Origin: Brucella thiophenivorans
GTDB taxonomy: Bacteria > Pseudomonadota > Alphaproteobacteria > Rhizobiales > Rhizobiaceae
Length of the DNA stretch: 64,000 nucleotides
Direction: 5' to 3'
Assembly (NCBI RefSeq): GCF_002252445.1
Contig: NZ_NNRJ01000009.1
Coordinates: forward strand, 88,370-152,369
In this document: positions 44,894 through 54,391 of the stretch, piece after piece
Numbering within the stretch: position 1 is the first letter of the stretch
How the letters are laid out: the number at the start of each line of letters is the position of its first letter
Notes under the pieces: generated by a model
Seen by the model: the letters and a program-made list of their open reading frames with translations, nothing else
Databases searched by the model: none
Told to the model about the DNA's origin: nothing
Program-made: the position numbers and the translations under genes

Positions 44894-45850
44894 ATAAGCG
44901 TCACCCCAATCGGCACGGCGGGCCCAACGGAAAAGCTCGCCGTCACGCTTTGTAACCAGACGCTCTTCAGCGCTTCCATCATCCTTGCAAAGTTTTATAG
45001 AAACCTTGCCGCCGCCCACCCGCGTTGGTGCGATCACTCGCGCTGACGCTGCAAGCGATGGATCACGCGTTGCAGCCAGATAGGTGAACTTCTCGTCTTC
45101 CCATGGCACTTCTGCATCTTTGGTCAGGCGATGAATGCGCGAACGGGCCACGCGGCGGGAAAAATGACACCAGTCGGGCGCAATAACCGGGCATTGATGC
45201 TGATGTGTGCAGGGTGCTGCAATATGGGCACCCTGCGCAATCAACGCTTTACGTGCATCGAGGATACGTTGCCAGCCAGCGGGTGTTCCCGGTTCCACAA
45301 TCACAAACACATGCTGGGCCGAAGCCCAGAGCTTTTCGACGAGCGCCTTGCGATCAAGAGGCGCTAATTCATCAAGCACATAGGCAATGGTCACAAGATC
45401 AGCATGTGGGAAATCAAGCTGTTCCTTGATTAGATCGCCCGCCCGCCAATCAGTTTCAAGACCGACATTTGCCGCAAGCTTGCTACCCACAGCGCGGATT
45501 GCCGGGCTTGCCTCAATCATCGTTGCGGACGATAAATCACGCCAGCATTCGCGTGCAGCCCAGAGAGCCGTCCCCGGCCCACAGCCAACATCAAGCATCG
45601 ATGTTGGCGCAAAATCCGGGCACAATTCTGCAACGCTTTCGAGGCTCGCACGCACTGCGGCAAAGGTCGCAGGCAGACGCGCCGCAAGATAAGCCTGAGC
45701 GGCTAAGTCATCGGAAATATGCAGGCGTCCATCGCGCGTTTCCGCACGATAGCGCTTTGACAAAACCTCAGACGCACGCTTGAGATCGGCCAAAGCCACT
45801 CCCTCAAGCGCCGCGTCTACAGCCTGACGCAAAAGTGCTGGCAATTCCAT
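44888..45850 (-). CDS. Rsm22-family (mitoribosomal-type) methyltransferase-like protein
   Basis: A 320-residue protein of the Rsm22 family, which in mitochondria is needed for small ribosomal subunit assembly. The S-adenosylmethionine-binding motif is MLDVGCGPGTALWAARE near residue 80. A Cys-rich segment near residue 205-225 (PCTHQHQCPVIAPDWCHFSRR) is the family's metal-binding region. Role in bacterial ribosome assembly is inferred from homologues. It is followed upstream by the DUF2333 gene, 6 bases apart. Confidence 0.88.
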   Translation of the reverse strand: MELPALLRQAVDAALEGVALADLKRASEVLSKRYRAETRDGRLHISDDLAAQAYLAARLPATFAAVRASLESVAELCPDFAPTSMLDVGCGPGTALWAARECWRDLSSATMIEASPAIRAVGSKLAANVGLETDWRAGDLIKEQLDFPHADLVTIAYVLDELAPLDRKALVEKLWASAQHVFVIVEPGTPAGWQRILDARKALIAQGAHIAAPCTHQHQCPVIAPDWCHFSRRVARSRIHRLTKDAEVPWEDEKFTYLAATRDPSLAASARVIAPTRVGGGKVSIKLCKDDGSAEERLVTKRDGELFRWARRADWGDAYL

Positions 45851-45856
45851 TGCAGA

Positions 45857-47101
45857 TTAACGCTCCAGAACCTGCTTCACGTCGACCAGATTGGAACGAA
45901 CGCGCAGGATATAAAAGCCCATAGTGGTGAGGTGCGATGGTGTAAACCACGCATCCGGGCTTCCATTGGAAACAATAAATGGCTGCATATCGAGTGCAGA
46001 GCGCATCTGCCGTTCCATTTCATCCCAGACGCCATCCAAATGCTTTTCTGCCAGTACACCGCGGAAATCCGAATGCGCGGCACGCAACAGACCATAATAA
46101 GCATAAAGCTGGCCATAGGCGAACCAGAAGCGATCATCAGCCCGCGTATCGAACCAACCGCTATGATAGTTCTCGGCACGATCCTTGAGGATGGCCGAAG
46201 TCGAACCGAGATCGCTCGCAATACGATCAACAAACTGGATCAGATTGTCGGCGCGTGCATCGAATGTGGCCTGACAGTTTTCAAGACGCGTGTTGAAAGA
46301 ACGCAGTTCCTTGATTGCAGAACGATAATAGGTCGGTGTTGGCGACTTGGGGCCAAATGGGCTCAGGCCGAAATACCATGCATCTTCTGTAAACTGGAGA
46401 TTGCCACGCGCTTTTTGCAAATCTCCATCAATCTGCGATGTGCCGCGCAGACGACCAATATTATCGACGAGTTCAATGGAAGTCCGGCGCACCGCTGCAT
46501 TGATACCGCGCTGGAACGAAGCTTTGTTATCAAGGAACGGCGTGCGATCCCAATCAACGCCAAAGAAACCAAGCTTGTAGAGCAGCATGGACGAAATCCA
46601 AGCGTTCTGATTGACATTGAAATCGGTGAGATCAGCAGCCACTTCGGCAATTGCTGAAGGCGAACATTTGCGCGCAGTTGTGGGTATCTGTGCTGCTTGC
46701 ACTGGCTTCTGCTGCGCTGGCGTTTCAGATTGTGGTGTTGTTTCGCTATTTCCCGTTGCAGGTGTGGTGTCTGTACCATTTGCGCTGTTTTCAGTCGGCG
46801 CAGGTGTTGAAGCGATCGACGCAGGCTTCGTCTGAACGACTTCACCCGGCGTGACGGCATCCTGATAGCTATACCTGGCCGGGTAGTCAGGATTGAAGTT
46901 TGTCCAGACCTGCGTTTGCCAGATAAAGTAGACATAAAGCCCCCCAAACCCGATCACGAACACCGCAACGGCAACTTTCCACAAATTTCCCAATGTGAGA
47001 AAAAGTCGCCACAATGCGCCAAGCGGCACTGCGATCAATCGTGCCAGTGCCGCAATAAAACGGCCAAGGAAGGAGAAAACGCCCCGAACTGCATTCCACA
47101 C
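45857..47101 (-). CDS. DUF2333-family inner-membrane protein
   Basis: A 414-residue protein with a single membrane segment at roughly residues 38-62 and a basic N-terminus. A Thr/Pro/Ala/Gln-rich stretch follows (75-130), then a conserved periplasmic helical domain (DUF2333) with DLTDFNVNQNAWISSMLLYKLGFFGVDWDRTPFLDNKASFQRG. Function is unknown. It is probably cotranscribed with the Rsm22-like gene. Confidence 0.88.
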   Translation of the reverse strand: MWNAVRGVFSFLGRFIAALARLIAVPLGALWRLFLTLGNLWKVAVAVFVIGFGGLYVYFIWQTQVWTNFNPDYPARYSYQDAVTPGEVVQTKPASIASTPAPTENSANGTDTTPATGNSETTPQSETPAQQKPVQAAQIPTTARKCSPSAIAEVAADLTDFNVNQNAWISSMLLYKLGFFGVDWDRTPFLDNKASFQRGINAAVRRTSIELVDNIGRLRGTSQIDGDLQKARGNLQFTEDAWYFGLSPFGPKSPTPTYYRSAIKELRSFNTRLENCQATFDARADNLIQFVDRIASDLGSTSAILKDRAENYHSGWFDTRADDRFWFAYGQLYAYYGLLRAAHSDFRGVLAEKHLDGVWDEMERQMRSALDMQPFIVSNGSPDAWFTPSHLTTMGFYILRVRSNLVDVKQVLER

Positions 47102-47544
47102 TGTATCAAGTCCTTCCTGTTGCCTGCAATTACAGGCTCTCTGACACTTTTACCCTACCGCGATGGCGGCCTAAAAATGCCGCCAAACACCGGCCAGCAT
47201 GCGCTGACGAGTTTTATCCTCTTCAAATAGAGTGTGGCTGGCTTTTCGACAACCATTGACCCGCAACTCAGAGAGATTATCGAAGGTTTTCAGCTGGCAA
47301 GGGTTGAAACGCTGCCGCCTGTGGGTAACATGGCGCTACTTCGCACTGCTTGGGTCCCAACACGCCTTATATGCAGAATCTTTTGCCTGACGGTCCAGAA
47401 AAACGAGTACAACACCCCTCAAGGTCGCAATCAGATATATTTTCGCCGCATTGGTACTTGATCGGCGAAATCTTTGGTGTTTGCTAAAAGCTGGAACCGG
47501 AAAAACAATCAACCGTTAAAGCGGACCGGTTAATGGAGAGAAAA
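47102..47544. other. 443-bp gap upstream of choX
   Basis: No gene is supported; a 75-codon frame from a GTG at 47234 has no ribosome site and no recognisable product. The choX promoter must lie here. Sequence AACCG..CCGGTT occurs just before choX but is not a clear operator. Confidence 0.4.
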
Positions 47545-48513
47545 ATGAAGCCGATTTCGACGCCTTCGCTCAAATGTACATTGAGTGCGCTCGCGCTCAC
47601 GACAGCAATTTTCGCGATTCCCGCAGCGGCCAATGCTGCCGAGCCTGATAGCTGCTCCACGGTCCGCTTCTCCGATGTTGGCTGGACCGACATCACCTCG
47701 ACCACGGCTGTCGCCACCGAAATCCTCAAGGGCCTCGGCTACAAGACCGACATCAAGGTTCTTTCCGTGCCGGTGACCTATGCGTCGCTGAGCAAGAAAG
47801 ACATTGATGTTTTCCTCGGTTACTGGAACCCGTCCATGACCGCCGATCTTAAGCCTTATCTCGATGACAAGAGCGTCGAGACACTTCGCACCAATCTGAC
47901 AGGCGCAAAATATACGCTCGCCGTACCAAAATATGCTTACGACGAAGGCCTCAAAGACTTCAAAGACATCGCCGCTTTCAAAGATAAGCTCGGCGGCAAA
48001 ATTTACGGCATTGAGCCGGGCAATGACGGAAACCGCCTGATCCTCGACATGATCAGCAAGGATGCTTTTGGACTGAAGTCATTTGAACTGGCTGAATCGT
48101 CCGAACAGGGCATGCTGGCGCAGGTTGGCAAAAACGTTCGTGGCAAGCAGCCAATTGTGTTCCTCGCATGGGAGCCGCATCCGATGAACAAGCGCTTTGA
48201 AATCGCTTATCTGACCGGCGGCGACGATTTCTTCGGCCCAAACCTTGGTGGAGCGACTGTCGAAACCAATGTCCGCGCAGGCTATGCGCAGGAATGCCCG
48301 AATGTCGGCAAATTCCTCACCAATCTCGAATTCCAGCTTGAAATGGAAAACGAGATCATGGGCAAGATTCTTGACGATGGTGAAGAACCAGCCAAGGCCG
48401 CAACCGCTTGGCTCAAGGCCAACCCTGCCGTTCTCGACAAGTGGCTCGACGGTGTCACCACTCTTGATGGCAAAGAAGGACTGCCAGCCGTTAAGTCAGA
48501 GCTGGGTCTTTAA
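47545..48513 (+). CDS. choX: Choline ABC transporter, substrate-binding protein
   Basis: A 322-residue periplasmic protein with a signal peptide ending PAAANA near residue 31. It matches ChoX: the GWTDITSTTAVATEILKGLG stretch, the FLGYWNPSM segment and the FLAWEPHPMN segment supply the aromatic residues that cage the quaternary ammonium group. ATG 47545 follows GGAGAG; the upstream in-frame ATG at 47533 is less likely. It heads choXWV and is separated from choW by a hairpin at 48524. Confidence 0.93.
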   Translation: MKPISTPSLKCTLSALALTTAIFAIPAAANAAEPDSCSTVRFSDVGWTDITSTTAVATEILKGLGYKTDIKVLSVPVTYASLSKKDIDVFLGYWNPSMTADLKPYLDDKSVETLRTNLTGAKYTLAVPKYAYDEGLKDFKDIAAFKDKLGGKIYGIEPGNDGNRLILDMISKDAFGLKSFELAESSEQGMLAQVGKNVRGKQPIVFLAWEPHPMNKRFEIAYLTGGDDFFGPNLGGATVETNVRAGYAQECPNVGKFLTNLEFQLEMENEIMGKILDDGEEPAKAATAWLKANPAVLDKWLDGVTTLDGKEGLPAVKSELGL

Positions 48514-48523
48514 TTTATAAGGC

Positions 48524-48557
48524 ATCAGGCCGCAGATGACTGCGGCCTGATATTTTT
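48524..48557 (+). terminator. Intra-operon terminator between choX and choW
   Basis: 12-bp perfect stem ATCAGGCCGCAG / CTGCGGCCTGAT with loop ATGA, then ATTTTTGC. It would end most transcripts after choX, giving more binding protein than permease. Confidence 0.88.
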
Positions 48558-48604
48558 GCTACAAATAAATAAACAGAAAAAGCACGCAGCAGGAGACATG
48601 ATCG

Positions 48605-49441
48605 TTGAACTGGCTGACGGACTATAAAATTCCAATTGGACCGACCGCCAAATCGGTTGTCGATTGGCTTACAGACAACATGGGCGGTTTTTTCGATGGC
48701 CTGGCTGCCGTTATGCAGTGGCTCATCGACGGTTTGCTGTATCTGCTGCAGCTCCCACACCCACTTGTTCTGATTGTTATTTTTGCAGCCATTGCCTGGT
48801 TCATCCAGCGCCGGATCGCCGTCGTGCTGCTCACCATCATTGGCTTTTTGTTCATCATCAATCAGGGCTACTGGGACGCGACGCTCAAAACGCTGACGCT
48901 CGTGCTTTCGGCCTGCTTTCTTTGCATGGCTATCGGCGTTCCGCTCGGTATTGCCTCAGCACATCGCCCCAAGCTCTATGCTGTCATGCGTCCCATTCTC
49001 GACCTGATGCAAACGCTGCCAACCTTCGTCTATCTCATTCCGGCAATCGTCTTCTTCGGCATCGGCATGGTGCCCGGGCTACTGGCAACAGCTATCTTTG
49101 TGCTGCCTGCGCCGGTACGATTGACACATCTTGGCATCTCATCAACACCGTCATCGCTGATCGAAGCCGGTGAAGCATTTGGTGCATCCCGTCGTCAGCT
49201 TCTCTGGAAAATCGAGTTGCCCTACGCAATGCCGCAAATTCTGGCAGGCCTGACACAGACAATCATGCTTTCGCTCTCCATGGTGGTGATTGCAGCGCTT
49301 GTGGGTGCAGACGGACTTGGCGTACCCGTGGTTCGGGCGCTCAATTCGGTCAATACATCACTCGGCTTTGAGTCGGGCTTTGTCATCGTCGTGGTCGCCA
49401 TCGTGCTTGACCGCATCTTCCGCGCTTCACGCGACAAGTAG
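48605..49441 (+). CDS. choW: Choline ABC transporter, permease
   Basis: A 278-residue inner-membrane permease of the ProW/OpuAB type, with about six membrane segments and the EAFGASRRQLLWKIELPYAMPQILAG coupling loop. It starts with TTG at 48605, supported by AGGAGACATGATCG before it; the nearby ATG at 48598 is out of frame and gives only nine residues. It pairs with ChoX and ChoV for import of choline, a glycine betaine precursor and lipid head group. Confidence 0.92.
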   Translation: MNWLTDYKIPIGPTAKSVVDWLTDNMGGFFDGLAAVMQWLIDGLLYLLQLPHPLVLIVIFAAIAWFIQRRIAVVLLTIIGFLFIINQGYWDATLKTLTLVLSACFLCMAIGVPLGIASAHRPKLYAVMRPILDLMQTLPTFVYLIPAIVFFGIGMVPGLLATAIFVLPAPVRLTHLGISSTPSSLIEAGEAFGASRRQLLWKIELPYAMPQILAGLTQTIMLSLSMVVIAALVGADGLGVPVVRALNSVNTSLGFESGFVIVVVAIVLDRIFRASRDK

Positions 49442-49443
49442 GA

Positions 49444-49483
49444 GCATAATCCCGAAAAATTGCATAACTTTTCGGGATTATGC
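49444..49483. repeat. Hairpin repeat between choW and choV, copy 8
   Basis: GCATAATCCCGAAAA / TTTTCGGGATTATGC form a perfect 15-bp stem. It is a variant of the dispersed repeat, lying 2 bases after the choW stop. Confidence 0.8.
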
Positions 49484-49507
49484 GCTAAAAATAAAAGAGA
49501 TACGGCT

Positions 49508-50557
49508 ATGACGATCATTTCTGTAGAAGACGTGAGCATCATTTTCGGCAACAAGGTCGATAACGCTCTGGACTTAGCTGATCGCGGTGCTTCGCGCTCG
49601 GAAATTCAGGCCGAAACCGATCTGGTTCTCGGTGTGCATGACTGCTCGCTCAATATTCAGGAAGGCGAAATTCTGGTCCTGATGGGACTTTCCGGTTCAG
49701 GAAAATCTACCCTTTTGCGTGCCATTAACCGCCTTAATCCGATTTCACGCGGACGCGTTCTCGTACGCGATGGCGAGCGAACCATTGATGTTGGCAAAGC
49801 AGATCGCGGAACTTTGCGGCATCTGCGCACCGAACTCGTTTCTATGGTATTTCAGCAATTTGGCCTGCTGCCATGGCGAACGGTTGAAGAAAATGTTGCC
49901 TTTGGGCTGGAAATTTCCGGTATGCGGAAGGAAGAGCGACTTACGCAGGCACGTCAACAGCTTGAGCTGGTGGGTCTGCAAGATTGGGCCAAGCGCAAGG
50001 TGAGCGAGCTCTCTGGTGGCATGCAACAGCGCGTCGGCCTCGCTCGCGCCTTTGCCACCGGCGCACCAATCCTGCTCATGGATGAGCCTTTTTCAGCGCT
50101 TGATCCACTTATCAGAACCCGCTTACAGGATGAGCTTCTGGCGTTTCAGTCACGGCTTAAAAGAACCATCGTCTTTGTTAGCCACGATCTGGATGAAGCG
50201 ATGAAGATCGGCAATCGGATTGCTATTCTGGAGGGTGGACGCATTATCCAGTGCGGAACGCCGCAGGAAATCCTCTTGCAACCCGCCAATCAATATGTTG
50301 CAGATTTTGTTGCCCATATGAATCCGCTCGGCGTCTTGCGCGCGGGCGACATCATGACCCCATTTGATCGCAATGCAGCACCCCGCCCCTTTGCAGCGAC
50401 GACTCGACGCGACACGCTGATCCGCGAGCTGATGAGCGCTGTAGCAGAGAGCGGCGGCGATGTGGGGATTGTGGAAAACGGCGCGATTATTGGCAAAATT
50501 GCCGCCGACGATATTGTGCGGGCGCTCGCCTGGCACCAACAGCGCGGATCAAACTGA
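49508..50557 (+). CDS. choV: Choline ABC transporter, ATP-binding protein
   Basis: A 349-residue ATPase. Walker A GLSGSGKST from residue 59, signature LSGGMQQRVGLARA near 165 and Walker B ILLMDEPFSALD near 190 are intact. The C-terminal extension after residue 285 has the remains of tandem CBS-like regions (RDTLIRELMSAVAESGGDVGIV), as in osmoregulated ProV/OpuA proteins. ATG 49508 is the family start. It completes choXWV. Confidence 0.94.
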   Translation: MTIISVEDVSIIFGNKVDNALDLADRGASRSEIQAETDLVLGVHDCSLNIQEGEILVLMGLSGSGKSTLLRAINRLNPISRGRVLVRDGERTIDVGKADRGTLRHLRTELVSMVFQQFGLLPWRTVEENVAFGLEISGMRKEERLTQARQQLELVGLQDWAKRKVSELSGGMQQRVGLARAFATGAPILLMDEPFSALDPLIRTRLQDELLAFQSRLKRTIVFVSHDLDEAMKIGNRIAILEGGRIIQCGTPQEILLQPANQYVADFVAHMNPLGVLRAGDIMTPFDRNAAPRPFAATTRRDTLIRELMSAVAESGGDVGIVENGAIIGKIAADDIVRALAWHQQRGSN

Positions 50558-50592
50558 TCAACAAAAACCCCACTTCAAAGGGCGGCGTTTTT

Positions 50593-50690
50593 TAGAGCGC
50601 ATCCCAAAAAGTGTGAAACGGCTTTTGGACAAGATACGCGTTAAAACAAATGATTGGAGCGCCGATCTGATACAATCAGAGCGGCGCTCT
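50593..50690. repeat. Two-arm palindromic repeat, copy 9
   Basis: First arm GCGCATCCC..GATACGCG with core aaaaagtgtgaaacggcttt; second arm GAGCGCCG / CGGCGCTC (50657-50689) with inner TCTGAT / ATCAGA. It is the most complete copy and lies between choV and dppF, where it could end both transcripts. Confidence 0.85.
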
Positions 50691-50706
50691 CATTCAAACC
50701 AAGACT

Positions 50707-51555
50707 TTAAGCTTGTACGGCCTGACGAGCAGCCGCACGCGCTTCAACACGCGCACGAATTGCATCGACATCTGCACGCGGGGTCGCAGCAAAAAGCTTC
50801 TTGGTGTAGTCGTGCTGCGGGTTACTGAAAACCTGTTCACGCGGGCCGTATTCAACCACTTCACCATAATACATCACCATCACTTCATCAGCGATGTAAC
50901 GCACGACCGAAAGATCGTGGCTGATGAAAACGTAGGTCAGGCCAAATTCTTCCTGCAAATCCGAAAGAATATTAAGCACCTGTGCCTGAACCGAAAGATC
51001 AAGCGCCGAAACCGGCTCATCAAGAATGAGCAGCTTCGGATTGAGCATCAATGCGCGTGCAATAGCGATACGCTGACGCTGACCACCTGAGAACATATGC
51101 GGATAGCGATTGAAATGCTCCTTGCCAAGACCAACCTTGAGCAGCATTTCCATCGCTCTTTCGCGGCGCTCTTTGGCTGACATCTTGGTATTAAGCAGCA
51201 AAGGCTCAGCCAGCACATCACCAATCTTCTGGCGCGGATTTAGCGAGCCATAAGGGTTCTGGAACACGATCTGCACCTTCTGGCGCATGTCTGCTGTCAG
51301 ACCATCACGGGCGATGTTCACATCCTCGCCAGCGATTAACAGTTCGCCGGAGGTCTGTGGGTCGATCATCGTCAGAATGCGGGCAAGTGTTGACTTGCCG
51401 CAACCCGATTCGCCCACAATTGCCAGCGTCTTGCCTTTTTCGAGCTTGAAGCTCACGCCTTTGACAGCGTGAACGACTTTCGGCTTGCCAAAAAGACCGC
51501 CGCCAACATGGTAATCGCGCTTGATGTCGCGCGCTTCGAGAACGATCTCGCTCAT
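50707..51555 (-). CDS. dppF: Dipeptide ABC transporter, ATP-binding protein
   Basis: A 282-residue ATPase of the Dpp/Opp family. Walker A GESGCGKST near residue 45, LSGGQRQR-type signature (FSGGQRQRIAIARA near 155) and ILDEPVSALD are present. The C-terminal oligopeptide-type extension (GPREQVFSNPQHDYTKKL) is present. ATG 51555 overlaps the dppD stop by one base; a GTG at 51558 is an alternative. It is the last gene of dppABCDF. Confidence 0.93.
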   Translation of the reverse strand: MSEIVLEARDIKRDYHVGGGLFGKPKVVHAVKGVSFKLEKGKTLAIVGESGCGKSTLARILTMIDPQTSGELLIAGEDVNIARDGLTADMRQKVQIVFQNPYGSLNPRQKIGDVLAEPLLLNTKMSAKERRERAMEMLLKVGLGKEHFNRYPHMFSGGQRQRIAIARALMLNPKLLILDEPVSALDLSVQAQVLNILSDLQEEFGLTYVFISHDLSVVRYIADEVMVMYYGEVVEYGPREQVFSNPQHDYTKKLFAATPRADVDAIRARVEARAAARQAVQA

Positions 51556-52403
51556 CACGCTTCTCCTGCGCCATTACTTGAAAAGACGAAATCGGAAACC
51601 GTCGGCAGACGATCGCCAGTCGCATTTTCCGGCAGTGCTGAAAGAAGCGCACGCGTATATGGGTGCTTTGGCGCAGAAAACAACGACAACACGTCGGAGT
51701 CTTCCATCTTGTGCCCCTTATACTGCACGATCACGCGATCAGCGGTTTCCGCTACAACGCCCATATCATGGGTAATCATGATAAGGCCCATGCCGTGTTC
51801 AATCTGAAGACGCATCAGCAGATCAAGGATCTGCTTCTGGATCGTCACGTCAAGCGCGGTTGTTGGCTCATCGGCAATCAGCAGCGTTGGATTACAAGCA
51901 ATCGCAATCGCAATCATCACGCGCTGACACTGACCGCCCGACATCTGATGCGGGAAGCTCGACAGCCGTTCGGCCGCATCGCGGATACCAACCAGTTCAA
52001 GTAACTCAATCGCACGCGCACGGCTTGCAGAACCCTTAAGCCCCAAATGGCGCTTTAGAACCTCTTCAAGCTGATAGCCGACCGTGAAACACGGATTAAG
52101 GCTTGCAACCGGCTCCTGAAAGATCATCGAAATATCGCGTCCGATAATCTGGCGGCGTTCCTTGTCAGACATAGCCTGCAAGTCCTTGCCGTCAAACATC
52201 ATACTGTCGGCGGTCACTGTTGCAGTCTTGGGCAGAAGGCCCATCACTGCCAGCATACCGACAGACTTGCCGGAGCCCGATTCGCCGACAATTGCCAGAA
52301 CTTCGCCCTTGTCGACCGTAATATCGATGCCATCAACGGCCTTGAATGGACCAGTTGAGGTATCGAACGAAACCGTGAGGTTCTTGATATCAAGCAAAGC
52401 CAT
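51555..52403 (-). CDS. dppD: Dipeptide ABC transporter, ATP-binding protein
   Basis: A 282-residue ATPase with Walker A GESGSGKS near residue 40, [16 protein letters not shown] signature near 155 and [11 protein letters not shown]alker B. It pairs with DppF to drive uptake through DppBC. It lies 3 bases from dppC and overlaps dppF. Confidence 0.93.
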   Translation of the reverse strand: MALLDIKNLTVSFDTSTGPFKAVDGIDITVDKGEVLAIVGESGSGKSVGMLAVMGLLPKTATVTADSMMFDGKDLQAMSDKERRQIIGRDISMIFQEPVASLNPCFTVGYQLEEVLKRHLGLKGSASRARAIELLELVGIRDAAERLSSFPHQMSGGQCQRVMIAIAIACNPTLLIADEPTTALDVTIQKQILDLLMRLQIEHGMGLIMITHDMGVVAETADRVIVQYKGHKMEDSDVLSLFSAPKHPYTRALLSALPENATGDRLPTVSDFVFSSNGAGEA

Positions 52404-52406
52404 CGA

Positions 52407-53315
52407 TCAGCTCCTCTTCAGTTTCGGATCGAGCGCATCGCGCAGACCATCGCCGACCAGATTGATCGCAAGAACAGTGATCAGAATAGCCAGACCCGGG
52501 AAAGTGACAACCCACCATGCACGCATGATGAACTCACGCGCTTCTGCAAGCATCGTGCCCCATTCTGGTGTCGGCGGCTGCGCACCCATGCCGAGGAAGC
52601 CAAGTGCTGCAACGTCCAAGATGGCGTTGGAGAACGACATGGTCGCCTGAACAACCAGTGGCGCAAGGCAGTTTGGCAAAATGGTCTTGAACATCAGACG
52701 CAGCTTACTTGCACCGGCAAGTTTGGCTGCGGTCACATATTCGCGTTCCTTTTCAGCCATCACCGCTGCACGCGTGAGGCGCGAGAAATGCGGCAGCAGA
52801 ACGAGCGTAATCGCAAGAACCGCGTTGATCAGGCCAGGTCCGAGAATTGCCACCAGCACCAGTGCCAACAGCAACGAAGGGAACGCCAGAATGACGTCCA
52901 TAATACGCATGAAAACCGTATCGACACCGCCGCCAAAATAACCGGATATAAGACCAATCGTGATGCCAAGGCACATCGAAATAATGACGATGACAAAACC
53001 AACCAGCAGCGAATATTGCGCACCATAAATCAGGCGGGACAGCATATCGCGACCGACTGCATCCGTACCAAGCAGGAATTGGGTTGTGCCGCCATCTTCC
53101 CAGAAAGGTGGTGTGAGCAGGAAATCGCGGAACTGTTCCGATGGATTATGGGGAGCGATGAACTGCGCGAGAATCGCGACAATTACCAACGCCAGAAATA
53201 CGAAAAGACCGATGACAGCGCCGCGATTGACGCTGAAATAGAACCAGAAATCTTTCAAAGCCCGGAGTTTCCCGACTTCGTTTACAGCTTCCGGCTGAAT
53301 TGCTGAGTGTGTCAT
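52407..53315 (-). CDS. dppC: Dipeptide ABC transporter, permease DppC
   Basis: A 302-residue inner-membrane permease with six membrane segments. The N-terminal OppC-type region (DFWFYFSVNRGAVIGLFVFLALV) and the coupling loop EYVTAAKLAGASKLRLMFKTILPNCLAP are present. It lies 7 bases downstream of dppB in the operon. Confidence 0.93.
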   Translation of the reverse strand: MTHSAIQPEAVNEVGKLRALKDFWFYFSVNRGAVIGLFVFLALVIVAILAQFIAPHNPSEQFRDFLLTPPFWEDGGTTQFLLGTDAVGRDMLSRLIYGAQYSLLVGFVIVIISMCLGITIGLISGYFGGGVDTVFMRIMDVILAFPSLLLALVLVAILGPGLINAVLAITLVLLPHFSRLTRAAVMAEKEREYVTAAKLAGASKLRLMFKTILPNCLAPLVVQATMSFSNAILDVAALGFLGMGAQPPTPEWGTMLAEAREFIMRAWWVVTFPGLAILITVLAINLVGDGLRDALDPKLKRS

Positions 53316-53322
53316 GATACCC

Positions 53323-54330
53323 TCACTTGTGCCGGATACGCGGGTTAATCAAGCCGTAAAGCAGATCGACGATCAGGTTTACGATCATGATAATGAACGC
53401 AATGATCAGCAAGCCACTCTGGACAACCGGATAGTCGCGACGCGAAATGGAATCGAGCATCCATTTGCCAATACCGGGCCATGAGAAGATGGTTTCAGTC
53501 AGGATCGCACCCGCCATCAGCACACCAACTTGCAGGCCGATTGTCGTGATAACCGGGATCATCGCGTTGCGCAGCGCATGCAGACCAATAACGCGGCGAA
53601 CCGGCAGGCCTTTTGCACGTGCAGTACGGACGTAATCTTCACCCAGCACTTCAAGCATCGCCGAACGTGTCTGACGCGCGATGACCGCAAGCGGGATCGT
53701 TGCAAGCACGATAGTGGGAAGAACCAGATGAGACGCCGCTGAGGTGAAGGCACCCTTCTGACCGGACAAAAAACTGTCGATCAACATGAACCCGGTGACG
53801 TTCGGGAAATAGTAAAGCAACGAAATGCGGCCTGAGACCGGCGTCCATTGCAACATGCCCGAGAAAAAAATGATGAGCAGCAAAGCCCACCAGAAGATTG
53901 GCATTGAATAACCAACGAGCGAAATACCCATCAGTCCCTGATCGAACCATGAGCCGCGCTTAACAGCTGCAAAGACACCCGCAGGAATACCCAGACAAAC
54001 CGCAACGATAATCGCACAGGTAGCAAGTTCAATCGTTGCCGGAAACAGAGTGAAAAACTCTGCCAGCACCGGCTTTTTCGTCACAAGAGATTGGCCGAAA
54101 TCACCGTGCAGAAGATTCCACACATAATTGATATATTGCTCCCATAAGGGGCGATCAAATCCGAGCTGAGCCAAGAGCTGCGCATGGCGCTCGGGGCTTA
54201 CGCCGCGCTCACCTGCCATCAAAAGCACAGGGTCGCCCGGCAGGACGCGGACGAAGGCAAAAGCCACAATCGTGATACCGATAAAGGTCGGCACCAGATA
54301 GAGAAGCTTGTTCAAGATGAAACGAAACAT
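53323..54330 (-). CDS. dppB: Dipeptide ABC transporter, permease DppB
   Basis: A 335-residue permease with the DppB-type N-terminus (FRFILNKLLYLVPTFIGITIV) and coupling loop EDYVRTARAKGLPVRRVIGLHALRNA. ATG 54330 is preceded by GGAG; the in-frame start at 54366 would add 12 residues inside the hairpin between dppA and dppB. It follows dppA after a G+C-rich stem. Confidence 0.93.
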   Translation of the reverse strand: MFRFILNKLLYLVPTFIGITIVAFAFVRVLPGDPVLLMAGERGVSPERHAQLLAQLGFDRPLWEQYINYVWNLLHGDFGQSLVTKKPVLAEFFTLFPATIELATCAIIVAVCLGIPAGVFAAVKRGSWFDQGLMGISLVGYSMPIFWWALLLIIFFSGMLQWTPVSGRISLLYYFPNVTGFMLIDSFLSGQKGAFTSAASHLVLPTIVLATIPLAVIARQTRSAMLEVLGEDYVRTARAKGLPVRRVIGLHALRNAMIPVITTIGLQVGVLMAGAILTETIFSWPGIGKWMLDSISRRDYPVVQSGLLIIAFIIMIVNLIVDLLYGLINPRIRHK

Positions 54331-54343
54331 ACAAAAACTCCGA

Positions 54344-54372
54344 CCGGGCGCGGAGGAAACCTCCACACCCGG
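54344..54372 (-). other. Hairpin between dppA and dppB
   Basis: CCGGGTGTGGAGG / CCTCCGCGCCCGG, a 13-bp stem with two mismatch-like wobbles and loop TTT on the minus strand. It is followed by TTTTTG after eight bases. It may stabilise dppA mRNA or partly terminate transcription. Confidence 0.7.
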
Positions 54373-54391
54373 CCGCTGGTGTTGTCAGATT

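Noticed and set aside
47234..47461. 75-codon frame upstream of choX
   Set aside because: GTG start without ribosome site, no recognisable domain and uneven composition; probably chance.
48598..48627. Nine-codon frame starting ATG just before choW
   Set aside because: It is out of frame with choW and ends after MIVELADGL. The TTG at 48605 with AGGAG upstream explains the conserved ChoW N-terminus.
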